Made by a program: the position numbers and the translations under genes. From Candidatus Gastranaerophilales bacterium (GTDB taxonomy: Bacteria > Cyanobacteriota > Vampirovibrionia > Gastranaerophilales > Gastranaerophilaceae): a DNA stretch of 47,877 nt. Positions 33,012-41,375 of this stretch are shown piece by piece. Where the stretch lies: NCBI GenBank assembly GCA_944326465.1, contig CALVEB010000015.1, positions 1 to 47,877 on the forward strand. The letters run 5' to 3'. The notes under the pieces are model-generated. The model made no database searches. It was given only the letters and a program-made list of their open reading frames with translations, and was not told the DNA's origin. The first letter of the stretch is position 1, and every line of letters begins with the position of its first letter.

Positions 33012-33668
33012 ATGATAGAAGCTGTAATTTTTGATTTGGACGGGACATTATTATACACACTGGAAGATTTGAAAAACAGTACTAATTTTGCCCTGCGTGA
33101 ATTCGGCTATCCGGAAAGAACTCTGGAAGAAGTCCGGCAATTTGTCGGAAACGGTGTGAGAAAGCTTATAGAGCGGGCCGTGCCTGATGGAACAGACACC
33201 GGAATAACAGAAGAGGTTTTGCGTGTATTTAAGGAAAATTACGGGCAAAACATGTATAATTGCACTAAACCCTATAATAGTATCGAAAAGTTACTATTGG
33301 AATTAAAACAAAACGGGCTTAAAACAGCGGTTGTGTCTAATAAATTTGATCTTGCGGTAAAAGAGCTTTGTAAGAAGTATTTTGGGGATTTGATAGATGT
33401 TGCAATAGGCCAAAGAGATGATGTGCCGAAAAAGCCTGCGCCGGACGGAGTTTTGACGGCAATAGAGGAATTAGGTGTTAAGCGGGAAAATTGCATCTAT
33501 GTCGGCGACAGTGATGTGGATGTTTTGACGGCAAAAAACAGCGGTTTGCCTTGTATCGGGGTTATCTGGGGATATCGTGATAGAGAGTTGTTAGAAAGCA
33601 AAGGAGCCGATTACATTGTAAACGACCCCCTTGAAATTCTTGATTTGATAAAAGCGCTTAACCGATAA
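33012..33668 (+). CDS. gph: HAD-family phosphatase, phosphoglycolate phosphatase type
   Basis: A 218-aa HAD hydrolase. Motif I FDLDGTLL (nucleophile Asp), motif II VVSNK, and motifs III/IV KKPAPD and VGDSDVDVL are all present, with a helical cap between motifs I and II (Gph/PGMB-like). It probably removes phosphate from phosphoglycolate or a similar small molecule in the cytoplasm. The ATG lies 6 nt after TATATT (33000-33005) and has no Shine-Dalgarno. Its last 11 bp overlap the convergent ferritin gene. Exact substrate is uncertain. Confidence 0.88.
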   Translation: MIEAVIFDLDGTLLYTLEDLKNSTNFALREFGYPERTLEEVRQFVGNGVRKLIERAVPDGTDTGITEEVLRVFKENYGQNMYNCTKPYNSIEKLLLELKQNGLKTAVVSNKFDLAVKELCKKYFGDLIDVAIGQRDDVPKKPAPDGVLTAIEELGVKRENCIYVGDSDVDVLTAKNSGLPCIGVIWGYRDRELLESKGADYIVNDPLEILDLIKALNR

Positions 33669-34167
33669 CCGGAGCAACGAAAGTTCTTGTTGCGAGTTCT
33701 TTATCCAGAAGAAGCAATGCATTGGCATCGTTTCCGATAAGTTTTAATGTAGCAAGAACACCGCCGACATTTGATTCTTCTTCAACCTGTTCTTTTAAGT
33801 ACCAATCCAAGAAAGATAAAGCAGCGCGGTCTTTAACTTCATCTGCAACATCCATTAAAGCGTTGATGCGTGAGGTGACATATTCTTCGTGTTCAAGAAC
33901 CTGTTCAAAGCAAGCCAGAGGAGATTCCCAGTTGGTTTCCGGTTTATCAATAGTTTCAAGTTCAACTCTACCGCCGCGTTCGTGGACATAATTGAACATA
34001 CCCATAGCGTGCGCGTGTTCTTCCTGAACCTGTACCGTAAACCAGTTTACAAAACCTTTAAGGTTAAGTCTTTCAAAATATGCCTGCATTGATAAGTATA
34101 GATATTCAGAATAAAGTTCTTTATTTATCTGGTCATTGAATGCTTTTTCTAATTTTTCATTAATCAT
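33658..34167 (-). CDS. ftnA: Bacterial non-heme ferritin
   Basis: A 169-aa four-helix ferritin. Ferroxidase ligands sit where expected: E17, E50 and H53 (QVQEEHAHAM), and a Glu pair in the third and fourth helices (LEHEEYVTSRI, KEQVEEESNV). It assembles as a 24-mer that oxidises and stores iron. The ATG follows GGAG at proper distance. It lies next to the AT-rich methylase/ATPase cassette and overlaps the phosphatase gene by 11 bp. Confidence 0.94.
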   Translation of the reverse strand: MINEKLEKAFNDQINKELYSEYLYLSMQAYFERLNLKGFVNWFTVQVQEEHAHAMGMFNYVHERGGRVELETIDKPETNWESPLACFEQVLEHEEYVTSRINALMDVADEVKDRAALSFLDWYLKEQVEEESNVGGVLATLKLIGNDANALLLLDKELATRTFVAPVIG

Positions 34168-34293
34168 AATTTCTCTCCTTTCAAATTAACCTTTCGATTA
34201 AAGTTTAGCACGTAAAAAAAGAAATGAAAGAGAATAAAAATTTAAATATAGCAAGTTAAATATTTAGAGTGTAAAAAATATTTCTAAATGATA

Positions 34294-35136
34294 TTAACAT
34301 ATAGCACAATTAGGAATTATAGATTGTTTTGAGATGAACATTATTTCTTTGCCGTTTTTGTTTTTCCCTGCAGAGTAATTGATATTAAACTCTATAGGAT
34401 TTTCAACAAAACTATATAAATTTACTATCTCCGGTGTATTGTCATAACTGACAATCCATTGTCCCTTTAACTTTTTTATCATGTTTGCTATTTTTACATG
34501 ATCATCTTTTTTATAGTGGTTATTATATAGTTGATATCCTTTATTGAAATACGGAGGATCAAGATACAACAAACATTTTTCAAAATATCTACAGTGTTTT
34601 TTTAAAAGTAATAAAGTATCTTCATTATACAGTTTTATAGAGTTTTTATATTCTGCTATTTTATAAATTCTTTCAATCAATTCTTTTTTATTAAATCTAG
34701 CATCTATTTTCCATACACCTAATTGAGATTTTCCTCCAATGGGTCCCCCTTTTATTACACCTGAATAATTACATCTATTAAGAAAGAAGGTTGCAAATCC
34801 AATTTCCGTTATAGAATAATCTTTCATATTGTTATGTATATGTTTTTGGATTTGCCAATTATTTATTGTTATAGGTGTTTCTTTAATATATTTTATAAAA
34901 GTTTCAGTATGTTCTAATACTGATTTCCAAAAACAATAAATGCCATAATCACTATCATTTATGTATATTTTTTTTGCATAGCCATCTATTAACAAGGAAA
35001 GTGCGACAGAAGCCCCTCCTGCATATGGTTCCACATATATAGGTTTATCACTATAATTTAATTCTATGAATTTTTTCATAAAATTAATAATTTTAGCCTT
35101 TCCGCCCGGATATCTTAATGGTGAATAATGTTTCAT
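34294..35136 (-). CDS. D12-class DNA adenine methyltransferase of an AT-rich cassette
   Basis: A 280-aa adenine N6-methyltransferase. It has the N-terminal PLRYPGGKAKI, SAM motif YVEPYAGGASVALSLL, the FFLNRCNYSGVIKGG region typical of D12 enzymes and the catalytic DPPY at 193-196. No Shine-Dalgarno is seen. The gene starts 40 bp after the ATPase/Toprim gene on the same strand; both are much richer in A+T than the neighbours, which suggests transfer as one unit. It is the third D12 methyltransferase in this window and is of a different subgroup from the pair at 20581-22556. It likely marks self DNA for the neighbouring protein. Confidence 0.9.
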   Translation of the reverse strand: MKHYSPLRYPGGKAKIINFMKKFIELNYSDKPIYVEPYAGGASVALSLLIDGYAKKIYINDSDYGIYCFWKSVLEHTETFIKYIKETPITINNWQIQKHIHNNMKDYSITEIGFATFFLNRCNYSGVIKGGPIGGKSQLGVWKIDARFNKKELIERIYKIAEYKNSIKLYNEDTLLLLKKHCRYFEKCLLYLDPPYFNKGYQLYNNHYKKDDHVKIANMIKKLKGQWIVSYDNTPEIVNLYSFVENPIEFNINYSAGKNKNGKEIMFISKQSIIPNCAIC

Positions 35137-35176
35137 ACTTATACTCTAACACAGAATTTAATGTTTTTCCAGATTA

Positions 35177-36751
35177 TTAAACTATTTCTTCAATATTTTT
35201 TCGTTTTGCAATATAATTGTAGGTTTTCTTAAAATTCTGTAAAAAATTATCTACTAAATCTTGATTTTCAGCTTTCCAATATTTTACAATATTACTATCT
35301 TCAAATAATTTTTTATGAATATTGAACCATTTTTTATATTTATCTCTTTCCTTGAGAGAATCATCCGTAGGTAAATCGTGTTCTCTAAAATATTCTATTT
35401 TAATTCGTGCATTTTTTTTATTTTCTTCTTCAAAATACTTCTTTGATTTATCAGAAAATATAAAATCACGTAATAATTTTTCAGGTGAACAGAAAGTCTC
35501 AGGATATGTAGGTAGTTTAATGTAATTATTTTTACAATTTTTTATCCTTTTTTCATCTGTAGCTTTTAAATCACCATCAAAAACAACTAAATAATCTTTA
35601 AAAATTGGTTCAGAATTCATCAAATCAATAATACATTGACAACCAATAGATACATTTCTATACTCCAACTTCCTGACATACCCTTCGATTAATTTTTTTA
35701 ATAACCATCTATTTTCTTCATCTTCTGTATAAACTACTATTTTGGGACTTTTATTATTTCTTTGATATAGAGATACTAATAAATCTTCTTCAATATCTTT
35801 GTAATCATAATTTTCATATATTTTTAAAGTGTTATTAACCTTAGTAAAGTAATAGTGTTTTAAATTTGGATTCTCTTTACTGTTTTTCTCACAAAATTTG
35901 CTAATTAGAGTCAAACTATGTGTAGTAAATAAAATTTGTATATTATTACTACGAGCCTCTTTAATAAATAGTTCAAGCAGTTTTTCTTGAGCTTTAGGAT
36001 GTAAAGATGCTTCCAGTTCATCAATAATCAATAGTCCACCTTTGTAACTATCCTGCATTTCTCTTTTTATTTTCTTAAATGATAAAATAGATAATAAAAT
36101 TTGTCCTAGATTATCTTGTCCTGATGAATTGGTTTTCCAATCGTATCTGTTAGTACTTACTCCCGACATTTTTTTCTTTGTCGATCTTAAACTAACGTCA
36201 GATACATCAGTGATCTTATCGTTATTAGATAAAATTTCCATATGTTTATTAATAAACCAATTCTTATCCTCATCATTATCAAACTTTAAGCTCGTATTTG
36301 ATATAAATTTATCATCTATTTCTCCTATAGGATATAACCTTGATAAACCTAAATATATAACCGGAAACTCATATTTAGCTTCTGTTATTTTGCCTCCTTC
36401 AAGCTTTTCTTTAGGAATTACCCTGTATCTGGTATTATTTTCTTGCCATGCAGTTCTAAAAGATTTTGTTCTAATTTTATCACCATCAACATGCAAAATT
36501 TGTAATTTATCACTTTCTGTCGGATCAAATTTTAAGCTGCCTTTTAAAATTTCGCTAAATTCAGCTTTAAATGGTTTACCATTATACGTTACTCCATATT
36601 CTCTTTTTAATTCTGTTGAGTTTGCCATTAATGCTAAAATTGTTGACTTGCCTGTGGCATTCCATCCTGCAAACATTGTAATATATTTACCTAAATTAAA
36701 AGTCTCTTTTTCAATAGCTCTGAATTTATTAATTTTTATTGTTGTAAACAT
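35177..36751 (-). CDS. ABC-type ATPase with C-terminal Toprim-like domain (OLD-like), candidate defence nuclease
   Basis: A 524-aa protein (ATG at 36751; a GTG four codons earlier is possible). Walker A GWNATGKST (29-37), an ABC-signature-like SSGQDN (about 209), Walker B LLIIDELEASLHP (240-252) and the H-loop TTHS (276-279) define an SMC/OLD-type ATPase. A second domain follows with YTEDEENRWLLKKLI (acidic Glu at 343), VVFDGDLKA (D-x-D at 392-394) and a LPTYPETFCSPEKLL segment, the pattern of Toprim nucleases in OLD, GajA and PARIS-type proteins. It is co-directional with an adenine methyltransferase 40 bp downstream, forming a possible two-gene restriction-like system. Very AT-rich. Confidence 0.82.
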   Translation of the reverse strand: MFTTIKINKFRAIEKETFNLGKYITMFAGWNATGKSTILALMANSTELKREYGVTYNGKPFKAEFSEILKGSLKFDPTESDKLQILHVDGDKIRTKSFRTAWQENNTRYRVIPKEKLEGGKITEAKYEFPVIYLGLSRLYPIGEIDDKFISNTSLKFDNDEDKNWFINKHMEILSNNDKITDVSDVSLRSTKKKMSGVSTNRYDWKTNSSGQDNLGQILLSILSFKKIKREMQDSYKGGLLIIDELEASLHPKAQEKLLELFIKEARSNNIQILFTTHSLTLISKFCEKNSKENPNLKHYYFTKVNNTLKIYENYDYKDIEEDLLVSLYQRNNKSPKIVVYTEDEENRWLLKKLIEGYVRKLEYRNVSIGCQCIIDLMNSEPIFKDYLVVFDGDLKATDEKRIKNCKNNYIKLPTYPETFCSPEKLLRDFIFSDKSKKYFEEENKKNARIKIEYFREHDLPTDDSLKERDKYKKWFNIHKKLFEDSNIVKYWKAENQDLVDNFLQNFKKTYNYIAKRKNIEEIV

Positions 36752-36997
36752 ATTCTGTCTCACTAATTGAATTACTATATAAGTAATTATATATAAAATA
36801 TGATATTATAATATTAATTATAAAGCAATCTTTACAAAATTATTTAAACATTATTAAATTGTAATAAACAATATTTTAAGGAGATTTTTTATAATTATTT
36901 TAGTTTTGTTAATTTTCAGTTAAATAATATTTTATAATTCTTAACAAACATCTTTTTTTGCGCAATAAAAAGTTTGTGCTTTTTTAATATAACTACT

Positions 36998-37621
36998 ATG
37001 AAGATTAATACGATACAAGCAAATTATTATTGTGGACAGCCGCAATCACTTACCCCGAAGAAGCAAAATAGTCCCTCATTTCAAGGAAACGGTGTTCAGC
37101 GTTTGACGAATATGAATGTCGGTATGATGCCGCAAGGTTTTATCGGTGAAGTCGCTCTTTTTAACAAGACTTTGAACAGAAATGTCTTTGTAAATGTGTT
37201 TAAAGATTTCAATTGCGGCGATGAAATATATCGCCTGAAAGATGATAACGACCGAATTATTGGTGAACTTGCGCTAAGGATTAAAAAAGCTTTTAATTAT
37301 GATAAATATATTTACAAGGACGATCCGAGCCATGTTTATGTTACAGATTTGTACAATTTTTCTCGCAAAGATACCCCGTTTGCAAACAAAAATGTCGATG
37401 ATTACAGCCATGTCGGCATAAGGCTTTTGCAGATAGCGCAAAGAAGAAGCGATGAGGCTCAATGCTGCGGCAATATCAAGCTTAACGCAATGCCTGAAGC
37501 GTTGTCTTTCTATTGCGGCAAAATTGGAATGCAAAAAGACCCTGAATCTTTTAACAGGAATTTTCTTTACTTGCCGTGGGATAAAAAAGAACCGCTCTCC
37601 AGAATGTATGACGGATTATAA
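36998..37621 (+). CDS. GNAT-like protein with N-terminal FQG motif
   Basis: A 207-aa protein. Residues 1-40 are a disordered tail with NSPSFQGNGVQ, similar to the FTGQ motif of the 982-aa protein. The rest resembles a GNAT acetyltransferase: VYVTDLYNF (beta4), HVGIRLLQIAQRRSDEAQ in the position of the acetyl-CoA-binding R/Q-x-x-G-x-G/A loop and helix, KLNAMPEALSFYCGKIGM (beta5 and the A..FY.k.GF end). The acetyl-CoA loop lacks some glycines. The substrate is unknown. The start has no Shine-Dalgarno and a TAATAT ends 7 nt before ATG. Confidence 0.68.
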   Translation: MKINTIQANYYCGQPQSLTPKKQNSPSFQGNGVQRLTNMNVGMMPQGFIGEVALFNKTLNRNVFVNVFKDFNCGDEIYRLKDDNDRIIGELALRIKKAFNYDKYIYKDDPSHVYVTDLYNFSRKDTPFANKNVDDYSHVGIRLLQIAQRRSDEAQCCGNIKLNAMPEALSFYCGKIGMQKDPESFNRNFLYLPWDKKEPLSRMYDGL

Positions 37622-37686
37622 TACTCTATCTGACTATTATTTCGGATAATGAAATTTAGGTATTGTTTTCTTTTAATAAAATTACT

Positions 37687-39030
37687 ATGAAAGAAAATAA
37701 TACAGTGTATTCACCTGTAAATAAATTATTGCAGGCGTTAGGCGAAAATACAAAACTAGAAGTAAATGAATGGGCAAAAAACTCCGCATATCACGGACTT
37801 AATTCAGCTTTTAATAAAAAATGGATGGCAAATATTACGCCGGTAGAACTTTTGCGGCTCTCTGTAAAAGACGCTGTAAATATTATTGCAACCTTGAGTG
37901 AAAGCGGAATTTTTTATGAAGAATTTCCAAAACTGATTGAAACGCCAAATTACGGAGACAAATGGGGCAGACTTGCAAATTATATTGAAATAAATGACAG
38001 GGCAATTGCAACAATGGATAATGGCTGCACCTGTAAAGGTATTTTAAGTTGCATAAAACTGCTCGCAGCAATTCCGCCTTCTGCAAAAAGTTGGGCAAAT
38101 TGTGTGATTTTATCCCAGATATGGCCGAATATTTATGGCGATGCTTATGAAAAAGGCCCGTTTGAAGAAAACTCAATTTATGGTTTGCGCCTGAATACTT
38201 CTTATAGTGATAATATTATAGATTATTCAATTGCTGATAAAATATCGCCGGAAGAACAATTAAAAGCCTTTGTTGATTTAGCGCATTTTAGAGGAATAAA
38301 GGTTGGTTTTAGACAGGTGATTTCGGCAGACCAGATAAAAGTTGCATATCCTGACCATGAAGAAACTTTTAACTGGTGCAATCCGGAACACGTTGAAATT
38401 TATATTAATGAGAATGTAAAATTGATGAATTTAGGGTTTGAATGCATGTTTATAGATTCTGCCAAACACATTGGCGGGTATGATTGTGCAAATTATACAG
38501 GAGTTGGAGACTTGCCTGAATACCCGCAAATGCAGTATATCTTAAATGAAATTCGAACCCGCTCCGGCAAAACAGATATAAGTTTTGTAGGTGAAAAAAG
38601 TTCTGATGATTTTGAACGATACAGGTTAATGGGACTGACTGCAGGTACTGATTTTATAACCGGAGACGATTTTTATGCGGTAAGACAATTATCTGAACGT
38701 CTGAAATACTGCCGTGATTATGCTCCTGGAGTGGAAGTTTCAAATGACAACAATGAGGGCGGAATGAGTTATGAACAACGCTTAAACAGAATTAATACAG
38801 CACTTTTTGCATTTTATCTGGCAAGCGATAAACTCCCCGGTTTTATGCAGATGAATGATTTATTCCCGCTGCGTTATGACACAAATACACATCATCTTAT
38901 GATGACAAACCCGTCATATTCTATTGACGGCACGGCCGAAAGTCACTGGGAAAATCTTTTCGCAAAAGACGACGGCAAATATTACAACCACAGAGTAGGC
39001 GAGCTTTTTGCACACGCATTAAGCCTTTAA
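37687..39030 (+). CDS. GH13-like (alpha-amylase superfamily) protein
   Basis: A 447-aa protein with a TIM-barrel pattern like GH13. GFECMFIDSAKHIGG (Asp257) matches the GFRxDAaKH nucleophile strand, SFVGEKSSDD (Glu303) the acid/base strand and VEVSNDNNEGG (Asp354) the third Asp strand; spacing fits. Upstream, FRGIKVGFRQVIS resembles the GxxVxxD-type strand but without the NH pair. The first 130 residues are a helical domain not seen in standard amylases. There is no signal peptide, so the substrate would be intracellular glycan. The start at 37687 has no Shine-Dalgarno. The 434-aa gene follows after 23 bp. Confidence 0.66.
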   Translation: MKENNTVYSPVNKLLQALGENTKLEVNEWAKNSAYHGLNSAFNKKWMANITPVELLRLSVKDAVNIIATLSESGIFYEEFPKLIETPNYGDKWGRLANYIEINDRAIATMDNGCTCKGILSCIKLLAAIPPSAKSWANCVILSQIWPNIYGDAYEKGPFEENSIYGLRLNTSYSDNIIDYSIADKISPEEQLKAFVDLAHFRGIKVGFRQVISADQIKVAYPDHEETFNWCNPEHVEIYINENVKLMNLGFECMFIDSAKHIGGYDCANYTGVGDLPEYPQMQYILNEIRTRSGKTDISFVGEKSSDDFERYRLMGLTAGTDFITGDDFYAVRQLSERLKYCRDYAPGVEVSNDNNEGGMSYEQRLNRINTALFAFYLASDKLPGFMQMNDLFPLRYDTNTHHLMMTNPSYSIDGTAESHWENLFAKDDGKYYNHRVGELFAHALSL

Positions 39031-39053
39031 AAACAAAAGAAAGGACTAGAAAA

Positions 39054-40358
39054 ATGACATTTAATCCATTACAAGAAAAAGGTATACCTTTAGAAAAACA
39101 AATACGCTCCTGGCATGATATTGTCAAAAGACCATTTAATAAATATGAAGTCGACTGCTATTCAAGAACGCGTCAAATATTGATGAACGGTATTGAAGTC
39201 GAAGCATGGAACTTTAAACATAACTTGAGCAGAACATGTTCTGACCCTGAAACCCGAAAAATTATTGCTTTATCAAGACGCATAGAAGATATGCAGCAAA
39301 CAACAGTAAACTGGTTAACACCGGCATGCCAGACTGTTCTTGAAACAACTTTAGGTTATGAACAGGTTGCTGTTGATTTGACAGCATGGCTTGCACAGAA
39401 TGAACCTGATGATTATGTGAGAGAAACTTTTAACTTTGGTTTGCTGGAAGATTTTGACCATTTGTACAGATATAGCCAGTGGGCTTATATGATGGACGGT
39501 ATTGACCCGAATGAGATTTTGCAAGGAATGACAGATGTTGTAGTAAGCCGTCCGACACAAAATCATCATAACTGCAACGCTCTGCGTCTGAGAAGACATT
39601 ATGACAGAATGACCGCTGAACCGCAGACAAAAGTTAATATTTATACTCTTGTTTCCGGCGAACAGCAAACACATAACTTCTACGCAGAACACGGTATGAT
39701 GTATCCAAATGACGATTTGAGAAGAACGTACGGTGAAATTTGCGACGTAGAAGAAGAACACGTTACAATGTATGAATCTTTAATAGACCCTGCCGAAACA
39801 CCTTATGAAAAACTTCTTCTTCACGAATTTACTGAAGTTTGTAACTACTACAACTGTTATAAAGATGAGGAAGATGACAAACTTAAACAGGTATGGGAAG
39901 AATTCCTCGGATTTGAATTGGGCCATTTGCAAATTGCAGTAGAACTGTTTAAAGAAAATGAAGGCCGCGATCCGGAAGAAGTTATCGGTAATAAAGTAGT
40001 TCTTCCGTGCCACTTTGAAAGCCAGAAAGAATATGTTGCAGATATTCTGGAAAACGAGATAGACAAACGACTGGCACCGGATGATGAAATGTCATATACA
40101 ACAATAGATAAACTGCCTGATGATTGGAAAAGTTATAATGTACAGGAAAAAGTAGGACTTGAAGGGGCGCCTACAGAAGAAACAATCCGTCTTATCAGAG
40201 AATCCATAAATCGCGATATTGTCTCTGCTGATATGAAATTAATCCATAAACAGCCTGATTTAATCAAACGCGGTCTGGAAATAATTGCTCAGGCACCGAA
40301 TACTGTTGACTATGAAGACTACAAACAAATGGATAAAGTTGATTTAATGCAGTTCTAA
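39054..40358 (+). CDS. Hypothetical E/H-rich helical protein, possible diiron ferritin-like fold
   Basis: A 434-aa soluble, largely helical protein. Several E/D-x-x-H pairs occur on predicted helices: LLEDFDHLYRYS (about 131-142), VEEEHVTMYESL (232-243) and FELGHLQIAVELF (287-299), with further Glu at 103 and 258. That is the spacing of carboxylate-bridged diiron proteins such as rubrerythrins and ferritin-like proteins, but I cannot name a family. GAAAGGA lies upstream of the ATG. It is the first of a two-gene unit with the small anchored protein 24 bp later. Confidence 0.65.
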   Translation: MTFNPLQEKGIPLEKQIRSWHDIVKRPFNKYEVDCYSRTRQILMNGIEVEAWNFKHNLSRTCSDPETRKIIALSRRIEDMQQTTVNWLTPACQTVLETTLGYEQVAVDLTAWLAQNEPDDYVRETFNFGLLEDFDHLYRYSQWAYMMDGIDPNEILQGMTDVVVSRPTQNHHNCNALRLRRHYDRMTAEPQTKVNIYTLVSGEQQTHNFYAEHGMMYPNDDLRRTYGEICDVEEEHVTMYESLIDPAETPYEKLLLHEFTEVCNYYNCYKDEEDDKLKQVWEEFLGFELGHLQIAVELFKENEGRDPEEVIGNKVVLPCHFESQKEYVADILENEIDKRLAPDDEMSYTTIDKLPDDWKSYNVQEKVGLEGAPTEETIRLIRESINRDIVSADMKLIHKQPDLIKRGLEIIAQAPNTVDYEDYKQMDKVDLMQF

Positions 40359-40382
40359 ACTTTTCCGGAAGAAAGGGAAAAT

Positions 40383-40679
40383 ATGTTGAAAAAATTACTA
40401 AAAGCTACAGTATTTGCGGGTATTGCGGCATTGGGCATAACAGCTTTGATGAGAAGTAAACTTTTGCCTGATTTAAAAGAAAAGTTTCATGATTTTGACG
40501 TAGAATACGAGAAAAATAATTGTATTAAACGCCGTCTGCAAATAATTGCAGAGGTTTTGAAAAAACGTATGTCAGAAACAGAATGCCGTATCAGCGAAGA
40601 AAACCACCGTAAAAAACAGGAAGAATACGATAAGATGAATTGGGATGAAAAAACAGTGTCCCGTAAAAACTTTTCATAA
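40383..40679 (+). CDS. Small membrane-anchored protein, 98 aa
   Basis: An N-terminal hydrophobic helix (LLKATVFAGIAALGITALM) followed by a basic/acidic helical tail (EVLKKRMSETECRISEENHR) facing either side of the membrane. The anchor is not followed by a clear cleavage site, so it likely stays in the inner membrane. GAAGAAAGGG lies just upstream. It is co-transcribed with the 434-aa E/H-rich gene and ends before a strong terminator. It may localise its partner. The function is unknown. Confidence 0.65.
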   Translation: MLKKLLKATVFAGIAALGITALMRSKLLPDLKEKFHDFDVEYEKNNCIKRRLQIIAEVLKKRMSETECRISEENHRKKQEEYDKMNWDEKTVSRKNFS

Positions 40680-40689
40680 AAATATGAAA

Positions 40690-40713
40690 GAGGCCGGCAA
40701 TTCTGCCGGCCTC
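40690..40713. terminator. Strong terminator hairpin
   Basis: A perfect 10-bp GC-rich stem, GAGGCCGGCA / TGCCGGCCTC, with an ATTC loop followed by TTAT. It lies between the convergent small membrane protein gene and the acetyltransferase gene. Confidence 0.85.
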
Positions 40714-40732
40714 TTATATCTTGATTTAAATT

Positions 40733-41311
40733 TCAGCCTGTAGTTTTTTCTATTGATTTTATAACTCTGCAAGGATTGCCCGCTGCAATACAGTTTGGCG
40801 GAACATCTTTTGTGACAATACTTCCGGCGCCTATAATTGAGCCTTCACCAATTGTTACTCCCGGTAAGATGGTTGAATTTGAACCTATCCAAACATTCTT
40901 GTTAACTTTTATGGCTGCCGGCAATAAATGTGCACGCCGCTGCGGATTAAAATCATGGTTTAAGGTGGCGAAAGTAACGTTATGACCGATAAGACAGTTG
41001 TCATCAATCGTAATTCCGCCCTGATCTTGAAATTTGCAACACATATTTATAAAAACATTTTTACCTATTTTTATATTCTTGCCGCAATCCGTGTAAAATG
41101 GCGGAAATAATCGAAAACTTTCATCAATTTCTCTGCCGGTTAATCTTGAAAATAAATCCCGTAATTCTTCCGGAGAGTGGTATTTGTTGTTCATCTCAAA
41201 AGTTATCTTTAATGCTTCCTGTGCAAGCTGATTAAACATCGGAAATATTTCTGTTCCTTCTTCTACCGGTTTGCCGCTGTCCATATATGTAAGAAATTCA
41301 TCTATATTCAT
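40733..41311 (-). CDS. Hexapeptide-repeat sugar O-acetyltransferase (maltose/galactoside type)
   Basis: A 192-aa left-handed beta-helix acetyltransferase of the LacA/Maa/NodL group. An N-terminal helical domain is followed by hexapeptide repeats (IKIGKNVFINMCC, ITIDDNCLIGHNV), the catalytic His in TLNHDFNPQRR, then VWIGSNSTILPGVTIGEGS and VIGAG-like coils, ending in AAGNPCRVIK. It transfers acetyl from acetyl-CoA to sugars as trimers in the cytoplasm. The exact sugar is unknown. It stands alone, 64 bp from the flavoprotein gene. Confidence 0.9.
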   Translation of the reverse strand: MNIDEFLTYMDSGKPVEEGTEIFPMFNQLAQEALKITFEMNNKYHSPEELRDLFSRLTGREIDESFRLFPPFYTDCGKNIKIGKNVFINMCCKFQDQGGITIDDNCLIGHNVTFATLNHDFNPQRRAHLLPAAIKVNKNVWIGSNSTILPGVTIGEGSIIGAGSIVTKDVPPNCIAAGNPCRVIKSIEKTTG

Positions 41312-41375
41312 AATTTTTAATCCTCAACAATCTTACGCTGCCTGATTTGTATCCTAACTTTATAGCGCTGCGGGC

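Noticed and set aside
36129-36770. 213-codon plus-strand open frame
   Set aside because: Antisense shadow of the ATPase/Toprim gene; hydrophobic, Ser/Leu-rich composition typical of an antisense frame.
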